Positions 1 through 8,149 of a stretch of 64,000 nt of DNA are shown here, one piece after another; position 1 is the stretch's first letter; each line of letters opens with the position of its first letter. The DNA lies in contig OZ220491.1 of NCBI GenBank assembly GCA_965116195.1, forward strand, positions 1,364,001 to 1,428,000. Direction: 5' to 3'. Below the pieces are notes generated by a model. It was not told the DNA's origin and did no database searches. It saw only the letters and a list, made by a program, of their open reading frames with translations. The DNA is from Aldehydirespirator sp965116195 (GTDB lineage: Bacteria; Actinomycetota; Acidimicrobiia; Acidimicrobiales; Aldehydirespiratoraceae). The translations under genes and the position numbers were made by a program.

Positions 1-1568
1 TTGACATCGGGTCGTTTGAGCGTGCGGGCCCAGATGCCGTTGTCAAGCACCACCCGCTTGGCACCCACCGGATATGACGGAACCACCATCTCCAACAAAT
101 CGGGCCGGTCGGCGAACTGTGACCTGAGATAGAGGGTGAGCAGTTGACGGGTCTGATCGTTGCGGGGACTTACGGCTTCTTCAAGCGGGCCGGTCCAGTC
201 CGGATCACGCCGCAGAGCACTGACCGTGCCTTCGTGAGTACACCAGAACTGACGCAACCGGAACCAGTGGACATAGCCGGGAACCATCTTGAAAAGTTGC
301 AGCAGACTCTCCGGCAGAGATTCATGATAAAGCGGCCTCGGGATCAGCCACGGCGGGGTGCGCTGAAAGACCGTGACATGCTCGGCCTTTTGTGCCAGAT
401 GCGGAATGAACTGCAGGGCGCTGGCACCGGTTCCGATGACAGCCACCCGGCGCTTCTGCCAGTCGATGTCGTGACGCCAGGCGGAACTGTGGAACTGCTC
501 ACCCGTGAAGTCTGTTATTCCTTTGATGTCGGGCAGGTGCGGCTGATTGAGTTGCCCCACGGCTGACACCACCGCAGCAACTGTGATCGTCTCGGTGCGT
601 GTATGAGCCGTGCTGCCAGGGTCACCGGCTACGATTTCCATGCTGCCGGTGGCTCCTTGAGCAAGAGCCGTGCTGCCAGGATGACCGGCGTTCTTGTTCT
701 CGCTACCATTTTCTGTCATGCTTTCAGCGCTTTGGTCGGGCCGGTTGCCGACGCGGTTTGTGGTGATGTTGATGCCCTCAGTGGTCGCGTCTGCGGGCGT
801 GGTGCGTAGACGAAGGTGCCATCGGTGGGCAGTGTCGTCCCAGGTCATTGACTCGACTGTCGTGCCGAAACGGATGCGGTCAACTATCCCCCAACGGTGA
901 GCACAGTCACGGAAGTAATCAAGCAGCACCTGCTGGCTGGAGTGGTATTCGGGCCAGTCGGGACGTTGCTCGCCCGAATAGGAATACACGTGGTTGAACA
1001 CGTCCACCCGGCAACCCGGATAGGTGTTCTCCAGCCACGTGCCACCGATGTCGTGGTTCTTCTCAAGCACCACGCAGTCAATCCCGGCCTGCCTCAGGCG
1101 GTGCGCTGCGAGGATGCCCGACATACCCGCTCCGATCACGGCCACAGCAGTTGTACAGCCTGTGTCGCCTGGTGTCTCGCCCGCTGGGGTGTCTGGCCAG
1201 GTACCGGCTGGGATCGGTTCCGGCACTCGCATGTCGCCGGTGACAGCCAACTCCTCGGCGAGCATGGCCCGGTAGTCATCGGCGAGGTCAGTGCCGGTGA
1301 GCCAGTCAATCAGAGGATCAATGAGCGAATCGTCGGTGGTGCCGGTCACGTTGCCGGTGTTCAACATCTGTAGTCCCTGTCGTGCCAGGTCCCGGGCTTG
1401 CTGCTGTTGAGATGGACTCCAACCACTGTCGGGATCAAGAGCGTGAGCCGGGTCCAGCCAAAGCTCCTGGGGTGCCAGGTCGCGGTTGCCGCAGGCATGA
1501 GCCAGAGCCGCCAAGAGGCTGGGCAGGTCAGCCGCTTCTATGAACCCGTCAATCTGAGCGGAGTTCAT
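1..1568 (-). CDS. Flavin-containing Baeyer-Villiger-type monooxygenase (3' end beyond window)
   Basis: Translating the minus strand from the ATG at 1566-1568 gives an open frame that runs off the left edge, about 522 residues. An N-terminal extension of about 135 residues precedes a Rossmann FAD site (VAVIGAGMSGILAA, about 142-155) and then GGTW, YPGCRVD and the Baeyer-Villiger fingerprint FxGxxxHxxxW (FTGEQFHSSAW, about 354-364). A second dinucleotide motif, VIGTGASALQ, follows at about 377. In this family such enzymes insert oxygen into ketones or oxidise soft heteroatoms using NADPH and FAD; the substrate here is unknown. Residues about 258-325 are a hydrophilic insert between FAD-domain strands, with a PGSTA-containing unit repeated at a 60-nt period (605 and 665). 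It lies downstream of, and on the same strand as, the DmdA-like gene. Family confident, substrate not. Confidence 0.88.
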   Translation of the reverse strand, partial: MNSAQIDGFIEAADLPSLLAALAHACGNRDLAPQELWLDPAHALDPDSGWSPSQQQQARDLARQGLQMLNTGNVTGTTDDSLIDPLIDWLTGTDLADDYRAMLAEELAVTGDMRVPEPIPAGTWPDTPAGETPGDTGCTTAVAVIGAGMSGILAAHRLRQAGIDCVVLEKNHDIGGTWLENTYPGCRVDVFNHVYSYSGEQRPDWPEYHSSQQVLLDYFRDCAHRWGIVDRIRFGTTVESMTWDDTAHRWHLRLRTTPADATTEGINITTNRVGNRPDQSAESMTENGSENKNAGHPGSTALAQGATGSMEIVAGDPGSTAHTRTETITVAAVVSAVGQLNQPHLPDIKGITDFTGEQFHSSAWRHDIDWQKRRVAVIGTGASALQFIPHLAQKAEHVTVFQRTPPWLIPRPLYHESLPESLLQLFKMVPGYVHWFRLRQFWCTHEGTVSALRRDPDWTGPLEEAVSPRNDQTRQLLTLYLRSQFADRPDLLEMVVPSYPVGAKRVVLDNGIWARTLKRPDV

Positions 1569-1703
1569 GGTTCAGGCCATCTTGGCTGTGTCGGGTCACT
1601 CCACACTTCGACAAGGTCAGTCATCATTGTCTGAGAGCACACACCAAACCGTTGCATTGGGTAACTCGGCGCTTCGGCAAGCCCATCAACCCGCCGGAGT
1701 TCA

Positions 1704-3065
1704 TCATGGAGCAGTGGCTCTACGGTGCGGCCTGGGTTGTGGGGCGATGAAAGGTAAATCGGTGACCTCAGCTTGGTGAGGTTGTCCTGCGGGCGTGTGG
1801 AAGTCGAGCACTGTTCCTGCAGCGTTGTGCGGTGTGTCCACAAAGGCCAAGCCTATGTTGCGCTCAAGTCTGGGCGAATAGGCCGCAGCTCGCACCGTGC
1901 CGACAGTTCGGCCATCCACCGTCGCCGGACAGGGTTGTTCAAGCCAAGTCAATGCGCCCGAACTGTGTTGCTGGCCGGGCATCGGCGGCCCAGACAACGC
2001 CGCACGGTCCCGCTCAAGCAAACCCGGTACACCAGAGTCCTGTTGCCGGTTCGGGTGAGACACCTCTGACACCCCCGAACCGGCAAGCCCAGTTAGTGCA
2101 GGGTCTTTTGTCTGCGGGTCAGCACCCGAGACCGCTGGACCGCCAGGCCCAGGACGAGCCGACTCCAGTGCTTCGATCATCACGCCTACGAGTTGGCGTT
2201 GCAGACCGCAGCTGTGTCTGGCCACAAGGGCCTCACGTCCGATGAAATCGGCACCGCAGTGAAGATCAACAAAATGCTGGAGCCGGGCTTCAAACGGGTC
2301 GGCGTCCTCGGGTGTGTCGCTGCGGAATGAGAACAGGAAACTCTCAATGCGTTCGGTCTGGTTCGGGCCGCTCGGTGTGATGTCACAGGGCCTGCCAGCC
2401 TCAGCCACGAGTTGCCACAGGTCCGCACCCCGTTCGCTGTCCAACAGGTACAACTCGTACCCGTCCTGTCCCGACCAGCCGGCGCGACCCACCCACAGGG
2501 GTATCCCGTCCACGTCGGTATGACGAAACCGGAAAAAGCCCAGGTCCCTGACCCACTCGCCACACAGTTCAGCCACCACATCAGGGGACTTCGGGCCCTG
2601 AACCGCCAGCGGTGACACGTCACACAACCCGACAGATGCCTCCAGACCTCGCTCGGCGGCGATGGCACGGCACCAATACACCATGTCACTGTCCGCCAAC
2701 GACAGCCACCAGCGGTTCTCGTCCACCCGCAGCAAAAGCGGGTCGTTGATGAGTCTGCCCTGATGGTCAACCATCGGGGCGTACCTGGCCTGGCCCACGA
2801 CCACCTTCGACAGGTCACGGCAGACCACAGCCTGGGTCAACGCCGAGGCATCGGGCCCCGATATCTCCACCTGCACCTGTACCGACACATCCCACATTGA
2901 CACGCCGTTGATCAAACTCCAGTACTCACCGAGAGGATCGCCGTAACTCACCGGCAACAACATGTGGTTGTAGACCGTGAAGGTAGAGGCACCCGCCGCA
3001 ATCGTCGAGTCGAAGTACGGCGACTTGGCAACCCGCGGCCCAAACGCAACCTGCGCAGTCGTCAT
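1704..3065 (-). CDS. dmdA: DmdA-like aminomethyltransferase (DMSP demethylase family, GcvT fold)
   Basis: 453 residues of the GcvT/folate-binding aminomethyltransferase fold. Segments recall marine dimethylsulfoniopropionate demethylases rather than glycine-cleavage T proteins: TVYNHMLLP (about 30-38), RWWLSLADSD (118-127), SPLAVQGPKS (151-160), FFRF, and ERIESFL in the folate region. DmdA moves a methyl group from DMSP to tetrahydrofolate, giving methylmercaptopropionate. Typical DmdA is about 370 residues; the excess is a hydrophilic Pro/Gly/Ser-rich insert at about 301-372, after which the C-terminal domain resumes (GRTVGTVRAAAYSP). The ATG at 3063-3065 overlaps the stop of the upstream DsbA-like gene by 4 nt, so the two are probably co-translated. 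Other GcvT-like demethylases remain possible; no dmdB or dmdC is visible nearby. Confidence 0.72.
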   Translation of the reverse strand: MTTAQVAFGPRVAKSPYFDSTIAAGASTFTVYNHMLLPVSYGDPLGEYWSLINGVSMWDVSVQVQVEISGPDASALTQAVVCRDLSKVVVGQARYAPMVDHQGRLINDPLLLRVDENRWWLSLADSDMVYWCRAIAAERGLEASVGLCDVSPLAVQGPKSPDVVAELCGEWVRDLGFFRFRHTDVDGIPLWVGRAGWSGQDGYELYLLDSERGADLWQLVAEAGRPCDITPSGPNQTERIESFLFSFRSDTPEDADPFEARLQHFVDLHCGADFIGREALVARHSCGLQRQLVGVMIEALESARPGPGGPAVSGADPQTKDPALTGLAGSGVSEVSHPNRQQDSGVPGLLERDRAALSGPPMPGQQHSSGALTWLEQPCPATVDGRTVGTVRAAAYSPRLERNIGLAFVDTPHNAAGTVLDFHTPAGQPHQAEVTDLPFIAPQPRPHRRATAP

Positions 3066-3838
3066 GTGGAAGTGGCCGGGTTGTTGGTTGACTTGGCGGT
3101 TGGATGGTCGGCTGGTTCATCAAAGCTGACTATCTCGCCTCGATTTATGCTCACCCAGTCCCGGGCCTCGAGGTATGGACGAAAGGTCTCGGCGATGATG
3201 CGCTGGTCTTCGGCGGCTTTGAGTCGCTGCAACTCATACAGGTGCGGGAACTCCAGCCACGAGGTGACCGCCCCCCACAGGCGCATGGCCGCCGCCCCGG
3301 TGGGAGGATCAATCAGCACCGGGCCGAACAGAGCCTGATCGCCGAAGAAAAGCGTCGGCACACCGAAGCCTCCTGCGTTCACCACCCGGTCATGCTCAAC
3401 CCGCACCTCGTCGTGTGTGCTGGAGTCCGTGAGCGCCGCGTCCACAGTGGACGGGTCCAAGCCGATCTCGCCCAACAACCCGCGAGCCACATCAGGATCA
3501 TGCACGCGCAGACCTTCCTCATGCAGGGCACAACCGCAACGTTGATACCAGACATCAAGATGCGCCATGTCCCGGCGTCGCAGCAGCGCCCCGATACGCA
3601 TCAGCGACCATCCGTAAGACCAGTCGCGCTCCCAGGGATGCTTCTTGCCCTCAAAGAGGTTGATCTCCTCGAGACTGAAGAACCGCCAGTTGATCGTGAG
3701 GTCGTTGTGAGAACGCACCTCACGTATCCACTTTGATGTCTGATACGCCCAAGGGCACAGCACATCGAAATGAAAGTCCACCTCCGTGTGGTCAATAGTG
3801 TCAGCCATCACCTCATTATCACGCTTTGAGGCTGCCAC
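3062..3838 (-). CDS. DsbA-family / Rv2466c-like thioredoxin-fold oxidoreductase
   Basis: Up to 258 residues, thioredoxin fold with a DsbA-type helical insertion. VDFHFDVLCPWAY places the active-site cysteine in a CPWA motif, so only the first cysteine of the usual CPWC is present. GFGVPTLFFGD supplies the cis-proline loop. The overall pattern resembles the mycothiol-dependent reductases of the Rv2466c group in actinobacteria; a monothiol or glutathione-S-transferase-like mechanism is an inference from the missing second cysteine. An alternative ATG at 3806-3808 (MADTID) sits directly after GAGGTG and may be the real start. The 4-nt overlap with the DmdA-like gene suggests a functional pair. 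Confidence 0.75.
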   Translation of the reverse strand: MAASKRDNEVMADTIDHTEVDFHFDVLCPWAYQTSKWIREVRSHNDLTINWRFFSLEEINLFEGKKHPWERDWSYGWSLMRIGALLRRRDMAHLDVWYQRCGCALHEEGLRVHDPDVARGLLGEIGLDPSTVDAALTDSSTHDEVRVEHDRVVNAGGFGVPTLFFGDQALFGPVLIDPPTGAAAMRLWGAVTSWLEFPHLYELQRLKAAEDQRIIAETFRPYLEARDWVSINRGEIVSFDEPADHPTAKSTNNPATST

Positions 3839-4192
3839 GCGTTCGCCGATGTCTGTCCAAATAACTGCAGGGGGTCAGGCAGGCTGCCATAGGCGTGTAC
3901 GGTCCCACCGTCGGCAAACCTGTACCCTCCTCTACTCCCATCGTCTGCATTAGATGTGTAATGGCCCCACCACTCACTCGGATTGTTATACGTTGTTGGC
4001 GAGAGCATTCAAGTGGACTGCACCAGTTCACCGTCAAGCAGCACCGCACACTGCGGATCGCGCACCCGTTGGTGCGGATGCGTCGGATATACCGTTAGCG
4101 CACGGCGTTTGCCGCGGATCGCCTACGCGTTCGCGGGTAGTTCCGCCGGATGGCACCACGGGTCAGCTACGCGCCGCTAGCGTGGCCGTTCT
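3839..4192. other. Intergenic region with unassigned coding remnants
   Basis: Divergent region between the DsbA-like gene and the carboxylase beta gene. A 66-codon minus-strand frame (4008 to 3808) has a natural-looking composition (SEWWGHYTSN, GGYRFADGG, GSLPDPLQLFG) but no start context or family that I recognise, and it overlaps the start of the DsbA-like gene. It may be a decayed C-terminal domain. No confident gene or RNA is visible here. Confidence 0.3.
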
Positions 4193-4320
4193 GTGAGGCT
4201 GCAGGAGAGGCACAGGGACAGGCTGCGACGAGGTAGTAGAGGGGAGCCACGGTCATTTCAGCGTGGGGCGGAGGTGTGAGGCTGCAGGAGAGGCACGGAA
4301 ACAGGCCGCGACTGCTGGGT
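4193..4320 (+). repeat. 83-bp duplication of the carboxylase start region, creating an upstream ORF
   Basis: The start region of the beta subunit gene (GTGAGGCTGCAGGAGAGGC at 4276) occurs in a diverged copy 83 bp upstream at 4193. The upstream copy opens a GTG frame of 28 codons whose TGA (4277-4279) overlaps the GTG start of the carboxylase gene. The duplication therefore produces a leader ORF abutting the main start; whether it is translated is unknown. Confidence 0.7.
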
Positions 4321-5970
4321 CCCCAGCTGAACTCGGCTCTGGACACCAACAGTGAGTCGTTCCAACAGAACCGTCAACACCTGCTTGAGCAACTAACCGA
4401 GATCGAAGCGCTGCTCGATGAAGCTGAAGCCGGCGGCGGCCCAGGCGCAATGGAACGCCTGCGTTCCAGAGGCAAACTGCCGATCCGCGAGCGCATCGCC
4501 AACGTCATCGACCCGAACAGCCCGTTTCTGGAGATCAGCGCGCTGGCGGCCTATCAATCCGACTACACCATGGGTGGTGGAATGGTGGTTGGCATCGGGG
4601 TGATCGCCGACCAGGAATGCGTGATCATGGGCAACGACCCGAGCGTGCTGGCCGGAGCGCTGACCCCCTATGCCAGCAAGAAGTGGATGCGAGCGCTCGA
4701 ACTCTCCCGTGACAACCACATCCCCTATGTCAGCTTTGTCGAGTCAGCCGGTGCCGACCTGCGTATCGGTGGCGAAAGCTCAGGCAGCGGCGGCTTCACC
4801 GGTGGCGGCAACAGCCGACGCCTGGAACTCTCGCACTTTGCAGAGTCGGGGCGCTTCTTCTATGAGATGACCGAGTTGTCCAAGATGCGCATACCGACGG
4901 TGTGTGTGGTGTTCGGTTCCTCCACCGCGGGTGGTGCCTACCAACCGGGACTTTCGGACTACAACATCCTGGTGGAGCAGCAATCCAAGATCTTCCTGGC
5001 CGGCCCACCGCTGGTCAAGATGGCCACCGGCGAGGAGTCCGATGACGAGACCCTCGGTGGTGCCCGACTTCATGCCGAAACGTCTGGTTTGGGCGACTAT
5101 CTGGCATCCGACGAGATGGAGGCCATTCGCATGTGCCGTGAGGTGATCTCGCACCTCAACCGGCCCAAGCCCCACCCCGGTCCAACGCTCGCGGCTGATC
5201 CGCCTGCGCATGACCCCGAGGAACTGCTGGGCCTGGTGAGCCGAGACCTGCGCCAACCTTTCGACATGCGTGAGGTGATCGCTCGTGTGGTGGACGGCTC
5301 CCGATTTGAGGAATACAAAGCACGATACGGCACCACCCTGGTGTGTGGCTGGGCTTCGATTTGTGGTTATCCGGTGGGCATCCTGGCCAACAACGGTGTG
5401 CTCTACCCGGACTCTGCACAAAAAGGTGCCACCTTTGTGCAACTGTGTAACCAGACCAACATTCCGTTGGTTTTTTTCCAGAACATCACCGGCTTCATGG
5501 TGGGTCGCGACTATGAGGCTGACGGCGTGGTCAAGAAAGGCTCGCAGTTGATCAATGCGGTCTCCAACTCCACGGTGCCGCATCTGACCGTGATCATCGG
5601 CTCGTCATACGGTGCCGGTACCTACGGCATGTCCGGGCGGGCCTTCGGGAACCGGTTCACCTGGCTGTGGCCCACAGCCAAGATCGCCGTTATGGGGCCG
5701 AAGCAGATCGCCGGAGTGATGTCGCAGGTGCGCCGGGCCCGGGCGGCACGCCGTGGTGAGACCTTTGACGAGGTCGAAGATGCCCGCATCGTGGCGAGCG
5801 CCGAAGAGATACAGGAGCGTGGGTCGTTGGCGCTGCGTGCCACCGGTGCCATCAGCGATGACGGCATCATTGACCCCCGCGACACCAGAGCCGTGCTGGG
5901 GATGTGTCTGTCCGTGGTGGGCAACAGGCCCACAGCAGGCACCGAGAACTACGGCGTGTTCCGGTTGTGA
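4276..5970 (+). CDS. Acyl-CoA carboxylase, carboxyltransferase (beta) subunit, MCC/GCC type
   Basis: 564 residues, the usual length for methylcrotonyl-CoA or geranyl-CoA carboxylase beta subunits. The N-terminal segment (LNSALDTNSESF) aligns with the typical MCC-beta start, supporting the GTG at 4276, although GGAGGT lies immediately before it. Crotonase-fold motifs include GSSTAGGAYQPGLSDY (about 213-228) and SSYGAGTYGMSGRAFGNRF near 443. It transfers a carboxyl group from biotin on the alpha subunit to an acyl-CoA. The alpha gene lies 136 bp downstream and an AtuA-like gene follows, an arrangement seen in acyclic terpene (atu) and leucine (liu) catabolism. The substrate cannot be decided from sequence alone. 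Confidence 0.9.
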   Translation: MRLQERHGNRPRLLGPQLNSALDTNSESFQQNRQHLLEQLTEIEALLDEAEAGGGPGAMERLRSRGKLPIRERIANVIDPNSPFLEISALAAYQSDYTMGGGMVVGIGVIADQECVIMGNDPSVLAGALTPYASKKWMRALELSRDNHIPYVSFVESAGADLRIGGESSGSGGFTGGGNSRRLELSHFAESGRFFYEMTELSKMRIPTVCVVFGSSTAGGAYQPGLSDYNILVEQQSKIFLAGPPLVKMATGEESDDETLGGARLHAETSGLGDYLASDEMEAIRMCREVISHLNRPKPHPGPTLAADPPAHDPEELLGLVSRDLRQPFDMREVIARVVDGSRFEEYKARYGTTLVCGWASICGYPVGILANNGVLYPDSAQKGATFVQLCNQTNIPLVFFQNITGFMVGRDYEADGVVKKGSQLINAVSNSTVPHLTVIIGSSYGAGTYGMSGRAFGNRFTWLWPTAKIAVMGPKQIAGVMSQVRRARAARRGETFDEVEDARIVASAEEIQERGSLALRATGAISDDGIIDPRDTRAVLGMCLSVVGNRPTAGTENYGVFRL

Positions 5971-6112
5971 GCGCTCCGGTTGTGAACAGCGCCAGCACTC
6001 ATAATCGCCACGGCGGGACCAGACCGACTGACAGGCGTGTTCCGGTGAACGGCGACAACGACTTCGCCACGGTAGTACAAGGCCGAATGACAAGGGTGTT
6101 CAGGTTGTGAAC
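5950..6112 (+). repeat. Duplicated gene-end sequence between carboxylase subunit genes
   Basis: The last codons of the beta gene (GGCGTGTTCCGGTTGTGA) recur in degenerate form before the alpha start, for example GTGTTCCGGTGAAC near 6039 and GGTGTTCAGGTTGTGAAC near 6095-6112. The alpha gene uses the GTG inside the last copy (6107). The beta stop and alpha start junction has evidently been duplicated and has diverged. Confidence 0.6.
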
Positions 6113-8149
6113 AGCGGCAGCGCTCACAATCACTTCGGGGCATTGCTGGTGGCCAACCGGGGCGAGATCGCCCGCAGGATCTTCCGCACAGCCCGAGCCA
6201 TGGGACTGCGCTGTGTGGCTGTGTTCACCGAGGCTGACAGCGGAGCACCATTTGTGGCCGAGGCTGATGTGGCTGTTCGGCTGCCTTCTGACCGCGGCTA
6301 TCTCAACGCTGAGGCCATCGTGGACGCGGCCGTCACGACAGGGGCACAGGCAGTGCATCCCGGCTATGGCTTCCTGGCCGAAAACGCTGCCTTCGCCCGG
6401 GCGGTTGCTGACGCTGGTCTGGTGTGGGTGGGGCCGGGGCCTGCTGTCATCCAGACAATGGGTGACAAGCTGACGGCCAAGACCGCCGCTGCTGCTGCCG
6501 GTGTGCCGACGCTGCCTTCTTCACATGATCCGGCCAGCGCAGCCGAGGTGGGGTTCCCGCTGATGGTCAAGGCCGCCGCAGGAGGTGGCGGCAAGGGCAT
6601 GCGCCTGGTCAACAGCCCCGACCAACTGACAGAAGCGTTGGCTGCTGCACGCCGAGAAGCGCTGCAGGGCTTCGGTGACGACACGGTTTTCGTGGAGCGT
6701 TACCTGCCCCGCTGCCGTCACATCGAGATCCAGGTTCTCGCCGACCTTCACGGCAACGTGGTACACCTCGGCGAGCGGGAATGTTCGATTCAGCGCCGAC
6801 ATCAGAAGATCATCGAGGAGTCACCGTCCACAGCAGTCAACGAGGAACTGCGTGCAGTGATGGGTGATGCTGCTGTGCGTCTGAGCAGGTCCATCGGCTA
6901 CTGCTCGGCCGGCACGGTTGAGATGCTGTTTGACGACAGCACCGGTGAGTTCTTTTTTCTTGAGGTCAACACCCGCCTGCAGGTGGAGCATCCGGTGACC
7001 GAGGAGGTGACCGGCCTTGATCTGGTGCGTGAACAACTGCGCATAGCCGCCGGTGAACCCCTGGGTTATGACCAGTCCGACATTGTCTTTGGTGGTCATG
7101 CCATCGAGGCACGCCTGTATGCCGAAGACCCGCAGTCGGGGTTTTTGCCCGCCGTGGGCACGCTTGTCGCCTTTGCTCCTGCTGCTGATCCGGCGGTGCG
7201 TTGGGACAGCGGCGTGACAGCAGGCAGCGAGGTGGGTCTGGCTTTTGATCCGATGCTGGCCAAGGTGATCGCCCATGCTCCCACCCGCTCCGAGGCGGCG
7301 GGGCGTTTGGCGCTGGCTCTGGAACGCCTGCATGCGGGCGGGATCACCACGAACCGTCACTACTTGGTGACTGCGTTGCGTTCGGAGGAGTTTCTGGCGG
7401 GTGACACCACCACCGACTTCATTCAGCGGGTCGAGCCGGGTCGGGCCACGCAGTCGGCGGAGTTGTCGGTCGGGCGTTGCCATGAGATTGCCGTTGCATG
7501 TGCTGTGTGGCTGCAGGCAACAGAACGCAGCACCGCCCGGACGTTGGGTTGGATGCCCAGCGGTTGGCGTCTCGGTCGGCTGCCGCCGGAAAGGGTGGAG
7601 TTGGCCGTGTCCGGCGGTGGCACCAACACGACCGCGGTGACGGTGACCTACCGCCCTGGTCGCGACGGTTCCTTTGAAGTGCAGGCCGTGTCGGTGTCGG
7701 GCGAAGCGGTGACCCGGGGCACAGCCGTTTTACAGACCTGTTCAGCCGATGTGTCAGACATTGAGTGGAACGGTCTGCGCACCCGCTATCGCGTGACCCG
7801 TGAAGGCGACCGTCTTTATCTGACCGGTAGCGGTACGACCGCGACAGTGACAGTGTTGCCGCGCTTTGCAGCTGCCGACAGTGCTGTGGCAGCCGGTGGG
7901 TTTGTGGCTCCGATGCCAGGGATCATCGTGGACGTGCGGGTCAAGGCAGGTGAGCGGGTCACAGCCGGACGCACCCTGGTGGTCATGGAAGGCATGAAGA
8001 TGGAGCACCATGTGAGTGCTCCCGGCGAGGGAACCGTCGTGGAGGTACTGGTGGCTGTCGGGGATCAGGTTGAAAGTGGCCTGCCTCTGCTGGTGTTTGA
8101 CCCGACCCCGGCACCGGAGGAAGGCACCAGTGGGGAAACCGGTGGCTGA
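6107..8149 (+). CDS. Acyl-CoA carboxylase alpha subunit (biotin carboxylase plus biotin carrier)
   Basis: 680 residues. The N-terminal biotin carboxylase part has LLVANRGEIARRI, the ATP-grasp glycine loop GGGGKGMR (about 158), and EVNTRLQVEHPVTE (about 285). A central BT-like linker is followed by a C-terminal biotinyl domain with EGMKMEH; the biotinylated lysine is residue 631 (codon 7997-7999). It carboxylates its own biotin from ATP and bicarbonate for the beta subunit at 4276. The length and architecture match MCC, GCC or PCC alpha chains. The stop overlaps the start of the AtuA-like gene, so the three genes form one translationally coupled set. Confidence 0.92.
   Translation: MNSGSAHNHFGALLVANRGEIARRIFRTARAMGLRCVAVFTEADSGAPFVAEADVAVRLPSDRGYLNAEAIVDAAVTTGAQAVHPGYGFLAENAAFARAVADAGLVWVGPGPAVIQTMGDKLTAKTAAAAAGVPTLPSSHDPASAAEVGFPLMVKAAAGGGGKGMRLVNSPDQLTEALAAARREALQGFGDDTVFVERYLPRCRHIEIQVLADLHGNVVHLGERECSIQRRHQKIIEESPSTAVNEELRAVMGDAAVRLSRSIGYCSAGTVEMLFDDSTGEFFFLEVNTRLQVEHPVTEEVTGLDLVREQLRIAAGEPLGYDQSDIVFGGHAIEARLYAEDPQSGFLPAVGTLVAFAPAADPAVRWDSGVTAGSEVGLAFDPMLAKVIAHAPTRSEAAGRLALALERLHAGGITTNRHYLVTALRSEEFLAGDTTTDFIQRVEPGRATQSAELSVGRCHEIAVACAVWLQATERSTARTLGWMPSGWRLGRLPPERVELAVSGGGTNTTAVTVTYRPGRDGSFEVQAVSVSGEAVTRGTAVLQTCSADVSDIEWNGLRTRYRVTREGDRLYLTGSGTTATVTVLPRFAAADSAVAAGGFVAPMPGIIVDVRVKAGERVTAGRTLVVMEGMKMEHHVSAPGEGTVVEVLVAVGDQVESGLPLLVFDPTPAPEEGTSGETGG

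Noticed and set aside
2964..3736. Plus-strand open frames opposite the DmdA-like and DsbA-like genes
   Set aside because: Antisense shadows of genes with clear family motifs; typical of high-GC DNA.
4780..5583. 267-codon minus-strand frame inside the carboxylase beta gene
   Set aside because: Antisense to a well-conserved enzyme and without a recognisable domain.
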